Below, piece after piece: positions 35,090 to 43,877 of a stretch of DNA of 64,000 nt. Under the pieces are notes generated by a model that saw only the letters and a list, made by a program, of their open reading frames with translations, was not told where the DNA came from and searched no databases. Within the stretch, counting starts at the first letter, position 1; each line of letters opens with the position of its first letter. The position numbers and the translations under genes are program-made. Source of the stretch: Salinispora tropica CNB-440. GTDB lineage: Bacteria; Actinomycetota; Actinomycetes; Mycobacteriales; Micromonosporaceae. The stretch spans positions 682,001-746,000 of the forward strand of contig NC_009380.1 of assembly GCF_000016425.1 (NCBI RefSeq), read 5' to 3'.

Positions 35090-36073
35090 ATGAAGCAGTT
35101 GCGTGACCGTCTCGACGAGTTGCTGCAAGCTGGCCAGCTCGGCGGCCTGCACGCCGTCGTGGCGGTTCGCGGTGGCCAGACCTTGCTGGAGTACTACGGG
35201 ACCGGCGAGGACTTCGCCTGGAGCGACTCTCGGGGCATCGTCGAATTCGGGCCCGAGACGCTGCACGACATCCGGTCGGTCACCAAGAGCGTCACCGCGC
35301 TGTTGTACGGCATCGCACTCGGCGACGGGCTGGTCCCGCCGCCGGAGGAGCCGCTCGTGCCACGGTTCCCGCAGTACCCCGATCTGGCCGCTGATCCCCA
35401 GCGTGCCCGGCTCACCGTCGCGCACGCGCTGACGATGTCCTTGGGGCTGGAATGGAGCGAAGACCTCCCGTACAACAGCCCGGCCAACGCCGAGATCGCG
35501 ATGGAGCTGGCACCAGACCGGTACCGATACATCCTGGAGCGGCCGATCCTCGAGCCGCCCGGCACCCGATGGACGTACTGCGGTGGTGCCACGGCCCTGC
35601 TCGGCCAACTGATCACCGACGGCACCGGATTGTCGCTGCCGCAGTACGGTCAGGCCATGCTGTTCACGCCGCTGGGTATCGACCAATTCGAGTGGATGGC
35701 CGGCGCAGACGGAGTGGCCTCTCCAGCCTCCGGGCTGCGACTTGCGCCCCGCAACCTAGCCCGGCTCGGCGAGCTGGTGCTGGCCAATGGAGCCTGGGAC
35801 AGTCAACCGCTTGTCCCGGCCGGCTGGATCCATACGATGCTCCAGCCGCGACTACAGACCACCTGGGGCGGGCAGTACGGCTACCAGTGGTATGTCGAAT
35901 CCACCAAGGACCCACAGCTGGTAGCCGGCATGGGCAATGGTGGACAGCGCCTGTACGTCCTACCTGACCTGGACCTTACCGTGGCCGTCACCGCTGGCAA
36001 CTACGACGATCCCGACCAGTGGCGGACCCCGCTCGCGGTGCTGGAGCAGGTCATCCTTCCCGCAGTGGCGTGA
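35090..36073 (+). CDS. Serine hydrolase of the beta-lactamase/penicillin-binding (class C) family
   Basis: 327 residues. The SxxK motif is SVTKSVTALLYG, with the nucleophile about residue 68. The second motif is a Tyr in TYCGGATALLGQ (YxN form varied to YCG), and NGGQRLYVLP occupies the place of the third (KTG/HxG) motif. FETs such as AHALTMSLGLEW are typical of this family, usually esterases or D-amino-acid peptidases. No signal peptide, so cytoplasmic esterase is likelier than beta-lactamase. ATG 35090 has GGAGG 8 bases upstream. A TetR-type operator lies before it. Confidence 0.8.
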   Translation: MKQLRDRLDELLQAGQLGGLHAVVAVRGGQTLLEYYGTGEDFAWSDSRGIVEFGPETLHDIRSVTKSVTALLYGIALGDGLVPPPEEPLVPRFPQYPDLAADPQRARLTVAHALTMSLGLEWSEDLPYNSPANAEIAMELAPDRYRYILERPILEPPGTRWTYCGGATALLGQLITDGTGLSLPQYGQAMLFTPLGIDQFEWMAGADGVASPASGLRLAPRNLARLGELVLANGAWDSQPLVPAGWIHTMLQPRLQTTWGGQYGYQWYVESTKDPQLVAGMGNGGQRLYVLPDLDLTVAVTAGNYDDPDQWRTPLAVLEQVILPAVA

Positions 36074-36169
36074 CCGGCGAGGCCGTCCTTCACCGTCGAC
36101 GAGACCATCCGTAGCCCAACCGCCGCTGTGCCGGTCCTGCGAGGGCGCTGGTGGTGTGGGAACGGGAGT

Positions 36170-37606
36170 TCACGGCTCGATGATCAGTGGTGCGAGTCGG
36201 CGGATCGCGTCCGCGACATCGGAAGCTGATGGCGCCGCCGCGTAGCTGATACGTATCCGCGTCGGGTTGCTGTCCGTGACGTAATAGTTCGTGCCCGGTG
36301 TGACGGCGACGCCCTTCGCGAGGGCAGCGGCCGTGAGTTGCTGTTCGTCGAGGTGGGCGGGGAGCGAGACCCACAGGTGGTAGCCGCCGCGGGGGCGCAG
36401 GGCGAGAGCGTGGTCGCCGAACGTGGCCGTGACGGCTTCGGTGGCCACCGTGCGGCGGTGCGTCAGGGCGACGCCGAGTGCCTTGAGAGTTCGCCGCCAT
36501 CCGCTGGAGGTCACCACCTCCAGGGCGGTGAGCTGCAACGGGGCGGGAACGATAAGGGTGTCGATGAGGTGTGCCGATCGTAGGCGGGCAAGGACCTGGC
36601 CCCGGGCTGCGATCGCGCCGACGCGCAGGTTCGGTGATGTCACCTTCGTCAAAGATCTGATGTGGACGACAGTGCCGTCCGGGTCGTGGGAAATCATCGG
36701 AGGGGGTGTGGGATCGGCGTCGTCGTGGGTCATGTGTCGGGCGAAATCGTCTTCGACGACGAAAGCGCAGTGGCGGCGGGCGATGGCTTTGATCTCGTGT
36801 TGGCGGGCCATCGACAGGCTCGCCCCGGTGGGGTTCTGGAACAGCGGCTGGACGATGATGACCCGGGCTCGCGTACGGGTGAGGGCTTGGTCGAGATGAT
36901 CCGAGCGCAGGCCATCGGTGTCGAGGGGAACCGGCACCGGTCTTAGACCGGCGGCCTGGGCGGCGGCGATGGTGCCCTGGTAGGTCGGCGACTCGATGAT
37001 GACCGGCTCACCTGGCTGGGCGAGTGCGCGCATCGTCGTGGCGAGCGCGCTCTGCCCCGCCGCGCACAGGAGTATGTCGTGTCGTCCGAGGCCACCCCCG
37101 ATGTCGGCGGCGAACCAGTCGCGCAGTTCGGGCAGGCCAGCGGCGGGCGGGCGGTCCCATGCCTGCGCGCGTTTCGCGGCACGGGACAACGCCGTTGCCA
37201 GGGCATCCAACGGCTGTAGCCCGGGGTGGAGGTAGCCGCCGCTGAGATCGACGATGTCCGGGTCTGGCGTCAACAGTGTTCCCATCCAGGCATGTGCCTT
37301 GAAGTCCCGCTGGCTGCCGACCGGCGATGCATGGGGACCCGCAGCGTCGAGGGCCGATTCTTGCCAGGACGTGTCCCCGGTGGGGGTCACCCGGCGGTCG
37401 GCGGTGCGGTACGTCCCTGCGCCTGGGCGAGACACGATGAGTCCGCGCTGGGTAAGGAGGGCCAGTGCCGCGGAGACGGTGGTCCCGCTGGCCGAGAACC
37501 GTTTCACCAACTCTCGATGGGTCGCGATGCGAGTGCCTTCGGGTAGCGCCTCTATCTCCTCCGCCATCGCATTCGCAAGGGTTCGGAAACTGCTATCATC
37601 CTTCAT
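36170..37606 (-). CDS. MocR-type regulator: GntR winged helix fused to a class I aminotransferase domain
   Basis: 478 residues. A GntR-like DNA-binding domain (EEIEALPEGTRIATHRELVKRF, then SGTTVSAALALLTQRGLIVSRPGAGTY, residues 10-65) is followed by a PLP-binding aminotransferase fold. The PLP lysine is in SLTKVTSPNLRVG, and NPTGASLS and YLHPGLQP are also present. Such MocR proteins sense amino compounds through PLP. Its ATG (37606-37604) overlaps the ATG of the divergent EamA gene by 2 bases, so each promoter must lie within the other's coding region. Likely both autoregulator and controller of that transporter. Confidence 0.88.
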   Translation of the reverse strand: MKDDSSFRTLANAMAEEIEALPEGTRIATHRELVKRFSASGTTVSAALALLTQRGLIVSRPGAGTYRTADRRVTPTGDTSWQESALDAAGPHASPVGSQRDFKAHAWMGTLLTPDPDIVDLSGGYLHPGLQPLDALATALSRAAKRAQAWDRPPAAGLPELRDWFAADIGGGLGRHDILLCAAGQSALATTMRALAQPGEPVIIESPTYQGTIAAAQAAGLRPVPVPLDTDGLRSDHLDQALTRTRARVIIVQPLFQNPTGASLSMARQHEIKAIARRHCAFVVEDDFARHMTHDDADPTPPPMISHDPDGTVVHIRSLTKVTSPNLRVGAIAARGQVLARLRSAHLIDTLIVPAPLQLTALEVVTSSGWRRTLKALGVALTHRRTVATEAVTATFGDHALALRPRGGYHLWVSLPAHLDEQQLTAAALAKGVAVTPGTNYYVTDSNPTRIRISYAAAPSASDVADAIRRLAPLIIEP

Positions 37607-37629
37607 GAGGGTAGAGAATAGCGCTATCA
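37592..37629. promoter_or_regulatory. Face-to-face leaderless promoters with GCTATCA direct repeats
   Basis: TATCAT (37594-37599) lies 5 bases before the EamA ATG, and TATTCT (complement of 37615-37620) lies 8 bases before the MocR ATG. These are the -10 positions expected for leaderless mRNAs. GCTATCA occurs at 37592-37598 and 37623-37629, exactly 31 bases apart in the same orientation, similar to the widely spaced direct repeats bound by MocR proteins such as GabR. The right copy is also part of ATAGCGCTAT, a perfect palindrome. Confidence 0.5.
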
Positions 37630-38507
37630 CCGAAATTCGGATACCGCCACTGTCGAGCGGTACGTTGTTCGCCTCCCTCGGCGTGCTGAGTTTCTCCTTC
37701 AGTCTTCCGGCGACACTCTGGGTGCTTGACGGATTCGGGCCATGGAGCGCCACCGGGGTTCGCGGAGTGCTGGCCGCCGCTGTCGCACTCACCGCGCTGA
37801 TCGTGGCGCGCGTGCCGTTGCCGACCCGTGGTGACTGGCATGCCCTCACCGTGGTGGCGGTCGGCTGCGTGATCGGCTTCCCCCTGCTGACCACCCTTGC
37901 GCTGCAGACATCGACCACCGCGCACTCAGCCGTTGTCGTCGGGGCGATGCCGCTGGCCACCGCGGCGATCTCTGCTCTGCGTACCGGCCGCCGTCCGTCT
38001 CTGATGTTCTGGACGGCAGCATCCATCGGCGCGGCCACCGTCATGGCGTTCACCATCTCGCAAAACCATGGCCAACCGACGATTGCCGATCTCTACCTAC
38101 TCGGTGGGCTGGTGGTCTGCGCTGCTGGCTATGTCGAAGGCGGCAGGCTCTCGGTCCGGATGCCCGGCTGGCAGGTCATCGCATGGGGCGTCGTGCTCGC
38201 CGGGCCGGTCAGCCTCGCCGTCTGCGTGGTCGCACTCCCGCACGAGCCGGTTCGCCTGACTGTCGAGGCGCTCGTCGGGATGGCATACATCGCGGGCGTT
38301 TCGCAGTTCGGCGGCTTCGTGCTCTGGTACGGCGGTATGGGCCTCATCGGGGTCACCCGGGCGAGTCAGCTGCAACTCGCCCAGCCCATGCTGACACTGC
38401 TATGGGCATCCCTGATCTTGGGAGAGCCGCTCAACGTCGCCATGCCGCTGACCGCGGCCGTCGCTCTCGGTTGTATCGTCGTCACGCAGCGGGCGAGGAT
38501 GGCGTGA
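37605..38507 (+). CDS. EamA/DMT-family exporter
   Basis: 300 residues with ten predicted membrane helices in two EamA halves: ATGVRGVLAAAVALTALIVAR with QTSTTAHSAVVVGAMPLATA in the first, and TRASQLQLAQPMLTLLWASLILGEP in the second. DMT carriers export amino acids, nucleosides or drugs. ATG 37605 overlaps the divergent MocR ATG. There is no room for a Shine-Dalgarno-bearing leader unless the transcript starts inside mocR; a leaderless mRNA is likely. Regulation by the MocR protein is strongly suggested; the cargo is unknown but may be an amino compound. Confidence 0.88.
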   Translation: MRVENSAITEIRIPPLSSGTLFASLGVLSFSFSLPATLWVLDGFGPWSATGVRGVLAAAVALTALIVARVPLPTRGDWHALTVVAVGCVIGFPLLTTLALQTSTTAHSAVVVGAMPLATAAISALRTGRRPSLMFWTAASIGAATVMAFTISQNHGQPTIADLYLLGGLVVCAAGYVEGGRLSVRMPGWQVIAWGVVLAGPVSLAVCVVALPHEPVRLTVEALVGMAYIAGVSQFGGFVLWYGGMGLIGVTRASQLQLAQPMLTLLWASLILGEPLNVAMPLTAAVALGCIVVTQRARMA

Positions 38508-38749
38508 CGCCGATCGATGCGATCACCTCCCTACGCACGTGCTGACCGCTGCTGCGGCCTCTCACGTGGCCGGCATCCCAAGGCCTGCTGTCGTGCAGTT
38601 CAGCCGGCTCACGTTCACCGGTCGATGTCGAGGCGGGAGTGGAGGTGCATGTCGTGCCAGCCGTCGGTGTGGCGGGCCGGCGTAGCCCTTTGTCGATGCC
38701 GTTCGTGGGGATGCGGGCTTCCCGGCGAGATGCCATCGCCGACCGGACG

Positions 38750-39526
38750 TTAGGCGCCAGGACTTGGCACCCACCAGTCGCCGAGCGTTCGATGGAGGAT
38801 CAGCAGGACGGCGCTGTACACGATGGCCACGATGATGCCGATAGCGAAGCCAAGCGCGCCGCGGTCTCGCCGATCGCCGCCACCGGGGGCGGCGGGATCA
38901 GCGGTCGGCCGCGCCCACGGATGCTCCCGGGCCAACCAGTACAACAGGCCGAGACCCTGCGGGGTGAAGAAGAGCAGCCAAAACCAGAACCATCGAGTGC
39001 CCAGATGTGGAGTTGGGCCGACGATCACGACGCCAAGAGCGATCGCGGCGAGCAGGACGACGATCCCCGTGACGACGGGCGTCCGCTGGGAGGCGAGGAT
39101 GGCTCGGTGGTCGATCCCGGCGTCGCGCAGGTTTTGCGCGATGCCGACAGCTCCCACCCCGGAGTAGCTCTCGACGGCGACGGCGTCGGTGACGGCTACC
39201 TGGTCGAAGGTGGTGGTGTCGGTCCAGTGCACCCGGCCATCGGAGGTCTTCCACGCGAAGAGGGGACCAGGCTGGCCGGAGCCCTGCTGTAGGACGGGAG
39301 CTCCGAACCAGTGCCCTGGATCGTTGGCACCCCAGTGGTCACCCCACTGGTACGCCACTACGTGGCCGGCGGCGGAGTCGGCTCGCACCTTTTCGTAGCT
39401 CTGTTGCCGGGGAGCCGTCCACCAGGCCGTGACTGCCGCGAGGAGCCACAGTAGGACCAGAGCGAGCCGTAGCGCATGCCACCACCGTCGGGTCCGATCG
39501 ACCTCATTGAGGACGCTGACTTCCAT
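38750..39526 (-). CDS. Hypothetical membrane protein (DUF3592-like layout)
   Basis: 258 residues. One membrane helix near residues 18-37, an extracytoplasmic domain of about 100 residues (with PRQQSYEKVRADSAAGHVVAYQWGDHW and a Trp-containing GRVHWTDTTTF), then three further helices (about 150-172, 178-198 and 222-246). A helix, folded loop, helix plan occurs in several uncharacterised actinobacterial families. No catalytic motif. Monocistronic; no strong Shine-Dalgarno seen. Confidence 0.6.
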   Translation of the reverse strand: MEVSVLNEVDRTRRWWHALRLALVLLWLLAAVTAWWTAPRQQSYEKVRADSAAGHVVAYQWGDHWGANDPGHWFGAPVLQQGSGQPGPLFAWKTSDGRVHWTDTTTFDQVAVTDAVAVESYSGVGAVGIAQNLRDAGIDHRAILASQRTPVVTGIVVLLAAIALGVVIVGPTPHLGTRWFWFWLLFFTPQGLGLLYWLAREHPWARPTADPAAPGGGDRRDRGALGFAIGIIVAIVYSAVLLILHRTLGDWWVPSPGA

Positions 39527-39800
39527 TGCCGCATTGTGTCAATGCGGGACCAGGTACCACGGCGAGCGGAGCATGCCGCCCTACGGATTCGGGGCGTTGG
39601 CGCGGTGACGTACCGCCAGGTCAGATCTGTCTCCGCTGGTTGTGCACCGGGAGCGGGACGTGAACACCGCCCCAATAATTAGGTGATCTCGGTGGTCGTC
39701 ATCGCGATACTGGCTGACGAGGTCGAGGCCGTCGTCGCCGAGCACGAGCGCGACCGGTACTCCGTTGACCTGGAACCGCAACCGTCAGGAAGTGCAGATC

Positions 39801-41000
39801 ATGACGTACGCCGTGCTGCCCCACACCCGGGCTCCGGTTCGGGTGTGGACCGACCCACACACCATTGAACCGCAGGCCGCTCGTCAGCTTCGCAACATCG
39901 GTACGCTGCCCTGGGTGCAGGGCGTCGCCGTGATGCCCGACGTGCATTTTGGTAAGGGCGCCACCGTCGGCTCGGTCATCGCGATGCGGCAGGCTGTCTC
40001 GCCGGCCGCGGTCGGGGTTGACATCGGCTGTGGCATGTCGGCGGTGCGCACCTCGCTGACCGCGGCCGACCTGCCCGACGATCTCGCGGGGCTGCGGCGT
40101 GCCATCGAGGACGCGATCCCGGTCGGCTTCGCCCAGCGCGACAAGGCGGTGAACCCGCGTCGGGTTCGGGGCTTGGAGCAGGCGGGTTGGGACGCCTTCT
40201 GGCAGCGCTTCACCGGTCTGCACGAGGGAGTGACCCGGCTGGAGCGCCGAGCGATGAACCAGATGGGGACCCTCGGCGGGGGGAACCACTTCATCGAGGT
40301 CTGCCTCGAGCAGGGTGGTGTCGATGCGGGTCGGGTGTGGTTGATGCTGCACTCCGGGTCCCGGAACATCGGCAAGGAGTTGGCGGAGCGGCACATGGCC
40401 GTCGCCCGGAGGCTGCCGCACAACGCCGCGCTGCCCGATCGTGACCTGGCGGTCTTCCTCGCGGGGACGGCGGAGATGGACGCCTACCGCCGGGACCTGT
40501 GGTGGGCGCAGGAGTACGCGCGGCGTAACCGCGCGGTCATGCTCGCACTGCTCTGCACCGTGGTCCGGGACCGGTTCCCGCAGGTGCGCTACGACGAGCC
40601 GATCAGCTGCCACCACAACTACGTCGCTGAGGAGACCTACGACGGCGTGGAGGTGTTGGTAACCCGCAAGGGCGCTATCCGGGCCGGCGCGGGGGAGCTG
40701 GGCATCATCCCCGGATCGATGGGGACCGGGTCCTACATCGTGCGGGGCAGGGGAAATGAGTCCGCGTACTGCTCCGCGTCGCACGGTGCGGGCCGGCGGA
40801 TGTCCCGTGGGCAGGCCAAGCGGAGTTTCACCACCGATGACCTGGCCGCGCAGACCACCGGGGTGGAGTGCCGCAAGGACGCCGGGGTCGTGGACGAGAT
40901 TCCTGGTGCGTACAAGGACATCAACGCCGTGATGGCGCAGCAGACCGACCTGGTTGAGGTGGTAGCGCACCTCAAGCAGGTGGTGTGCGTGAAGGGGTAG
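39801..41000 (+). CDS. rtcB: RtcB-family RNA ligase
   Basis: 399 residues. RtcB motifs in order: MPDVHFGKGATVGSV, GVDIGCGM with the metal-binding Cys, GTLGGGNHFIEV, LMLHSGSRNIGK, SCHHNYV, GIIPGSMGTGSYIV, and YCSASHGAGRRMSR with the guanylated His. It joins RNA ends carrying 2',3'-cyclic phosphate and 5'-OH. ATG 39801 follows AGGAAG by 9 bases; an in-frame ATG 12 codons earlier has no site. The next gene, DUF3626, begins 24 bases downstream, so a two-gene RNA-damage operon is plausible. No archease gene is seen. Confidence 0.93.
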   Translation: MTYAVLPHTRAPVRVWTDPHTIEPQAARQLRNIGTLPWVQGVAVMPDVHFGKGATVGSVIAMRQAVSPAAVGVDIGCGMSAVRTSLTAADLPDDLAGLRRAIEDAIPVGFAQRDKAVNPRRVRGLEQAGWDAFWQRFTGLHEGVTRLERRAMNQMGTLGGGNHFIEVCLEQGGVDAGRVWLMLHSGSRNIGKELAERHMAVARRLPHNAALPDRDLAVFLAGTAEMDAYRRDLWWAQEYARRNRAVMLALLCTVVRDRFPQVRYDEPISCHHNYVAEETYDGVEVLVTRKGAIRAGAGELGIIPGSMGTGSYIVRGRGNESAYCSASHGAGRRMSRGQAKRSFTTDDLAAQTTGVECRKDAGVVDEIPGAYKDINAVMAQQTDLVEVVAHLKQVVCVKG

Positions 41001-41024
41001 GCCGAAGCACCGATTGACCAGACA

Positions 41025-41909
41025 ATGGCAGGTATGGATGGGAGTGGATTTCCGGGAGTCAGTCTGCATCCCGCCTGTTCGCAGGCGCTGCGCCATGTAG
41101 CCACTCGGTCCGCTGGACCCCCGGTCGACGCATCGTTGCGAATCACCCTGAACTTCCATCCTGACTGGATGACGACTGGTAGCCCCGTTCTCGGCAAGAT
41201 GGTGGAGGACGGGGTCTACCTGTCCCAGTTTGTCACCGGCACCAGCAACGGTGGGCTCTCCGCCTATCCCGGCGGAGACCGGTGGCGTTGGGAACAGCGC
41301 ATGTTCGGAGGCGCCTACGACGCGGTTCCCGCCCACTGCCGACCGGTGTACGGCGCCCTGAACTTCCGGCACAAGCCCACCGGTGCCGCACCCCGATTCG
41401 GATCAGCTCACCTACGGCTGACGGCGTCCACGCTGGGTCGAGCGACCTTCTGCTACCCGGACAGCCACCTCGAGCCAACCATGTTTGGAGTGGCCGAACG
41501 CATGTCGCTGGTTGATCTGGCCCGCGCTGATTGCCGGGATGACTTGGACGACTACGTTGAGGCGCAGGTGCACGGTGCGGTTCGGCTCGACCGCGATGTC
41601 GAGGCACTCGTGCTGGACTCCTGCTACCGCGGCACCGACGTGGAGAACCTCGCCCGTCGCCTGCCCTGCCCGCTGGAGTGGCATCCGGGGTTCCGGCTCT
41701 CCATAGCCGAGCTCCGTCGGCACCCCGACTACCGTGGCCCGCGCTACGTGGAGCTCGGTGTCGCTCTCGCCATTGGGGGTTACCTCAACCCGCGCCTCAT
41801 CGGGGATGCTGTCCGCACTGGCCGCTACCGCCGCCAGGACCTCAAGCGCGTCTGGCACCACCTCGCCCGTTTCGGTGGACCCGCTACGCCGTCCCGCATC
41901 CCTGGCTGA
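41025..41909 (+). CDS. DUF3626 protein downstream of rtcB
   Basis: 294 residues. The pattern ITLNFHPD near residue 40, YLSQFVTGTSNGGLSAYPGGDRWRWE (described here in part), MFGGAYD, RPVYGALNF, and GSAHLRL fits the DUF3626 family, whose function is unknown; HLEPT and DLDDYVEAQVHG follow. Conserved His/Asp and Arg positions suggest an enzyme, possibly acting on nucleotide ends. ATG 41034 is an alternative start. Same strand and 24 bases after rtcB; co-transcription suggests a role in RNA repair (inference). Confidence 0.75.
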   Translation: MAGMDGSGFPGVSLHPACSQALRHVATRSAGPPVDASLRITLNFHPDWMTTGSPVLGKMVEDGVYLSQFVTGTSNGGLSAYPGGDRWRWEQRMFGGAYDAVPAHCRPVYGALNFRHKPTGAAPRFGSAHLRLTASTLGRATFCYPDSHLEPTMFGVAERMSLVDLARADCRDDLDDYVEAQVHGAVRLDRDVEALVLDSCYRGTDVENLARRLPCPLEWHPGFRLSIAELRRHPDYRGPRYVELGVALAIGGYLNPRLIGDAVRTGRYRRQDLKRVWHHLARFGGPATPSRIPG

Positions 41910-41974
41910 TGGTTCTCTTCTGGGGCGGCCCGGCGGACGGTGCGGTGCGGTCGAAGCCGTGGGGGCGAGGCTCG

Positions 41975-42772
41975 CTACCGCTTGATCTGGTGGACGAGGC
42001 GCTCGAGGAGATCAAACAGGGTGGCTCGTTCAACCGCGACTCCTTCCGAGAGGCGAGCCGCGGCCTGCACCGCCAGCCAGGGTCCTGACTGCGATAGTGG
42101 CTGCACCGAGCCAGCCCGGTAGGCGCGGCTGTAGCGGCGGGTGAACACCGACCGGCTGCTCGTGATCAGCCTACGAGTTACCCGCGAGGTCTCCGGTAGC
42201 GGAGCGGAGTAGCGCAGGAGCAGCATCGTCCGGGCATGATCGGCTGCTGGGACACCGCGCGTCGCGTTGGGCCAGTCGATGACCGTGGCTCGACCATCGG
42301 TAAGCATCAGGTTGCCGGGGTGGTAGTCCCCGTGGCAGAGGCGCTCCCCCTCGGGGAGGGCGTCGAGTAGCCGCAGCGCGAAGCTTCGTAGCCGCGTCGG
42401 CATGGTGGCGGTGGTGATGCGGGCGGCCAGGACCGAGCGGAGTTCGGGCAGGTCGGCGGGGGCCGACACCTGGTGTACGGCGAGGTGGGTGGCGGCCAGC
42501 GTGCGGGCCATGCCGAGCATCCGCCACGGCTGTCGCTGCAACAGGGTGAGCAGGTCCGCCCCGTCCAGGCGTTCCAGCACCAGGCCGACGCGTCCATCCC
42601 ACTGCACCGTGTCGTCCAGTCTCGGAGCGATGCCGTGCCCGGCCAGCGTGGCCAGTGCTTTCGCCTCAGCGCGGTGTCCGAGCAGCCCGGGCCGGTACAG
42701 CTTGATGATCGCGTCGTCGCGCCACGCGTGTACGTCCGCCTCCCGCCCAGCGCCGATCTTGGCTCCGATCAC
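41975..42772 (-). CDS. Aminoglycoside phosphotransferase-like (APH/choline kinase) family protein
   Basis: 265 residues from GTG 42772, whose GTGA overlaps the preceding methyltransferase stop. The small-molecule kinase motifs are clear: IIKLYRPG with the ATP-binding Lys, LVLERLDGADLL, CHGDYHPGNLML with the catalytic Asp, and TVIDWPNATRG with the metal-binding Asp. The substrate could be an alcohol or aminoglycoside. GAGAGG precedes the GTG. Operon with a methyltransferase. Confidence 0.85.
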   Translation of the reverse strand: MIGAKIGAGREADVHAWRDDAIIKLYRPGLLGHRAEAKALATLAGHGIAPRLDDTVQWDGRVGLVLERLDGADLLTLLQRQPWRMLGMARTLAATHLAVHQVSAPADLPELRSVLAARITTATMPTRLRSFALRLLDALPEGERLCHGDYHPGNLMLTDGRATVIDWPNATRGVPAADHARTMLLLRYSAPLPETSRVTRRLITSSRSVFTRRYSRAYRAGSVQPLSQSGPWLAVQAAARLSEGVAVERATLFDLLERLVHQIKR

Positions 42773-43542
42773 TGTTGTGCCTCTCGGCGGGGTGCGCGGC
42801 TGGCCTCGATCAGGATCCTGGTGGAGTGCGCGACAAATGCACCGTGGGTACGGATGTGGGCGTCGAGCCGTTCGAGTCGGGCGCGGTGCCACTCCACGGC
42901 GAAGTCGGGCACCCACCAGGCGCACTTGCGCAGGGTGTAGACGACCGCGCCGATGTCGAAGAACTCCATCCGGCAGCGGGCGGTGCGCAGCTCCACGATC
43001 TCCAACCCGGCGCGCCGCGCGGCGGCGACCCCCCGGTGTGGGTCACGAGCGAAGCGCTCGTGGGGCAGGGGGCCACGGAAGTACTCGATGAGCTCGAACG
43101 CGGAGGCGGGTCCGACATGCTGGGCGAGGTAGCTACCGCCATCCCGGAGCACCCGGGCGATCTCGGACCAGTCGGGGCGGACGGGGTGGCGGCTGGTCAC
43201 CAGTGAAAAGCTGGCGTCGGCAAAGGGCAACGATCGTCCCGGTTCGACTGCGACGACCGCAACGCCGCGGGGCTGGAGCAGTACCCGGGCGCGTTCCACG
43301 TTCGGTGGCCAGCCCTCGGTGACCACCATCCGGGAGGCCAGTTGTGGCATCTCGGCGATGACCTCACCGCCGCCGGTGTCGATATCCAATGCCGAGGGGG
43401 AGTGGGGCAGCCGCGCCGCGAGCAGGCGTGAGTACCGCCAAGGCGGGCGCTGCTCGGTGGCCCGGCCATCGAGCCAGTCGAAGCTCCAACCGGACACGTC
43501 CGCCGCTGCTGCCTCGTCAACCAGTTCCTGGAAGGCACGCAC
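42769..43542 (-). CDS. SAM-dependent methyltransferase
   Basis: 257 residues. Motif I is ALDIDTGGGEVIAEM, with a later post-motif VVAVEPGRSLPFADASFSLV and IARVLRDGGSYLAQHVGP. This is a class I fold of the type annotated 'class I SAM-dependent methyltransferase', often acting on small molecules. The C-terminal part is rich in Arg. It is the upstream partner, coupled by GTGA overlap, of the APH-like kinase gene. Substrate unknown; a linked methylation and phosphorylation, perhaps of an antibiotic or metabolite, can be imagined but not shown. Confidence 0.8.
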   Translation of the reverse strand: MRAFQELVDEAAAADVSGWSFDWLDGRATEQRPPWRYSRLLAARLPHSPSALDIDTGGGEVIAEMPQLASRMVVTEGWPPNVERARVLLQPRGVAVVAVEPGRSLPFADASFSLVTSRHPVRPDWSEIARVLRDGGSYLAQHVGPASAFELIEYFRGPLPHERFARDPHRGVAAARRAGLEIVELRTARCRMEFFDIGAVVYTLRKCAWWVPDFAVEWHRARLERLDAHIRTHGAFVAHSTRILIEASRAPRREAQQ

Positions 43543-43651
43543 CTCCGAATTCTGACCGTGCCGTCAACCGGTTTGACCTTTCGGGGCCGACCGAGGCCGA
43601 TGACGGTGCTCACGAGGGGTGATACCTGACGTCGAGGACCGGGCATGCTCA

Positions 43652-43681
43652 AGCCCCCCAGCGCGCCAGCACCGGGGGGCT
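43652..43681 (-). terminator. Hairpin with C6/G6 stem downstream of the DUF397 gene
   Basis: AGCCCCCC (43652-43659) pairs perfectly with GGGGGGCT (43674-43681) across a 14-base loop. It lies 10 bases after the stop of the minus-strand DUF397 gene and should end the XRE/DUF397 transcript. Confidence 0.75.
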
Positions 43682-43691
43682 CAAGTGCTTG

Positions 43692-43877
43692 TCAGCGCCG
43701 GGCGTGCGTAACGAACGCCTGCCACGCCTCCGGACCGAACACCAGCGCCGGCCCGGTTGGGTCCTTGCTGTCACGGACGCCGACGACGCCGGGAAGGTTA
43801 TCGGCGACCTCCACACAGTTGTTGCCGTTGCCGCTCCGCGTGCTCTTGCGCCACCGGGCGCCGGTCAGGTTAGTCAC
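43692..43877 (-). CDS. DUF397 small protein
   Basis: 61 residues, one DUF397 domain: LTGARWRKSTRSGNGNNCVEVAD, then VVGVRDSKDPTGPALVFGPEAWQAFV. It is coupled to the upstream XRE regulator by an 8-base overlap, the standard pairing in actinomycetes, where hosts carry many such pairs. Some regulate development or antibiotic production; a toxin-antitoxin-like role has been suggested for Scr1-type pairs. The specific role here is unknown. Confidence 0.9.
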   Translation of the reverse strand: MTNLTGARWRKSTRSGNGNNCVEVADNLPGVVGVRDSKDPTGPALVFGPEAWQAFVTHARR

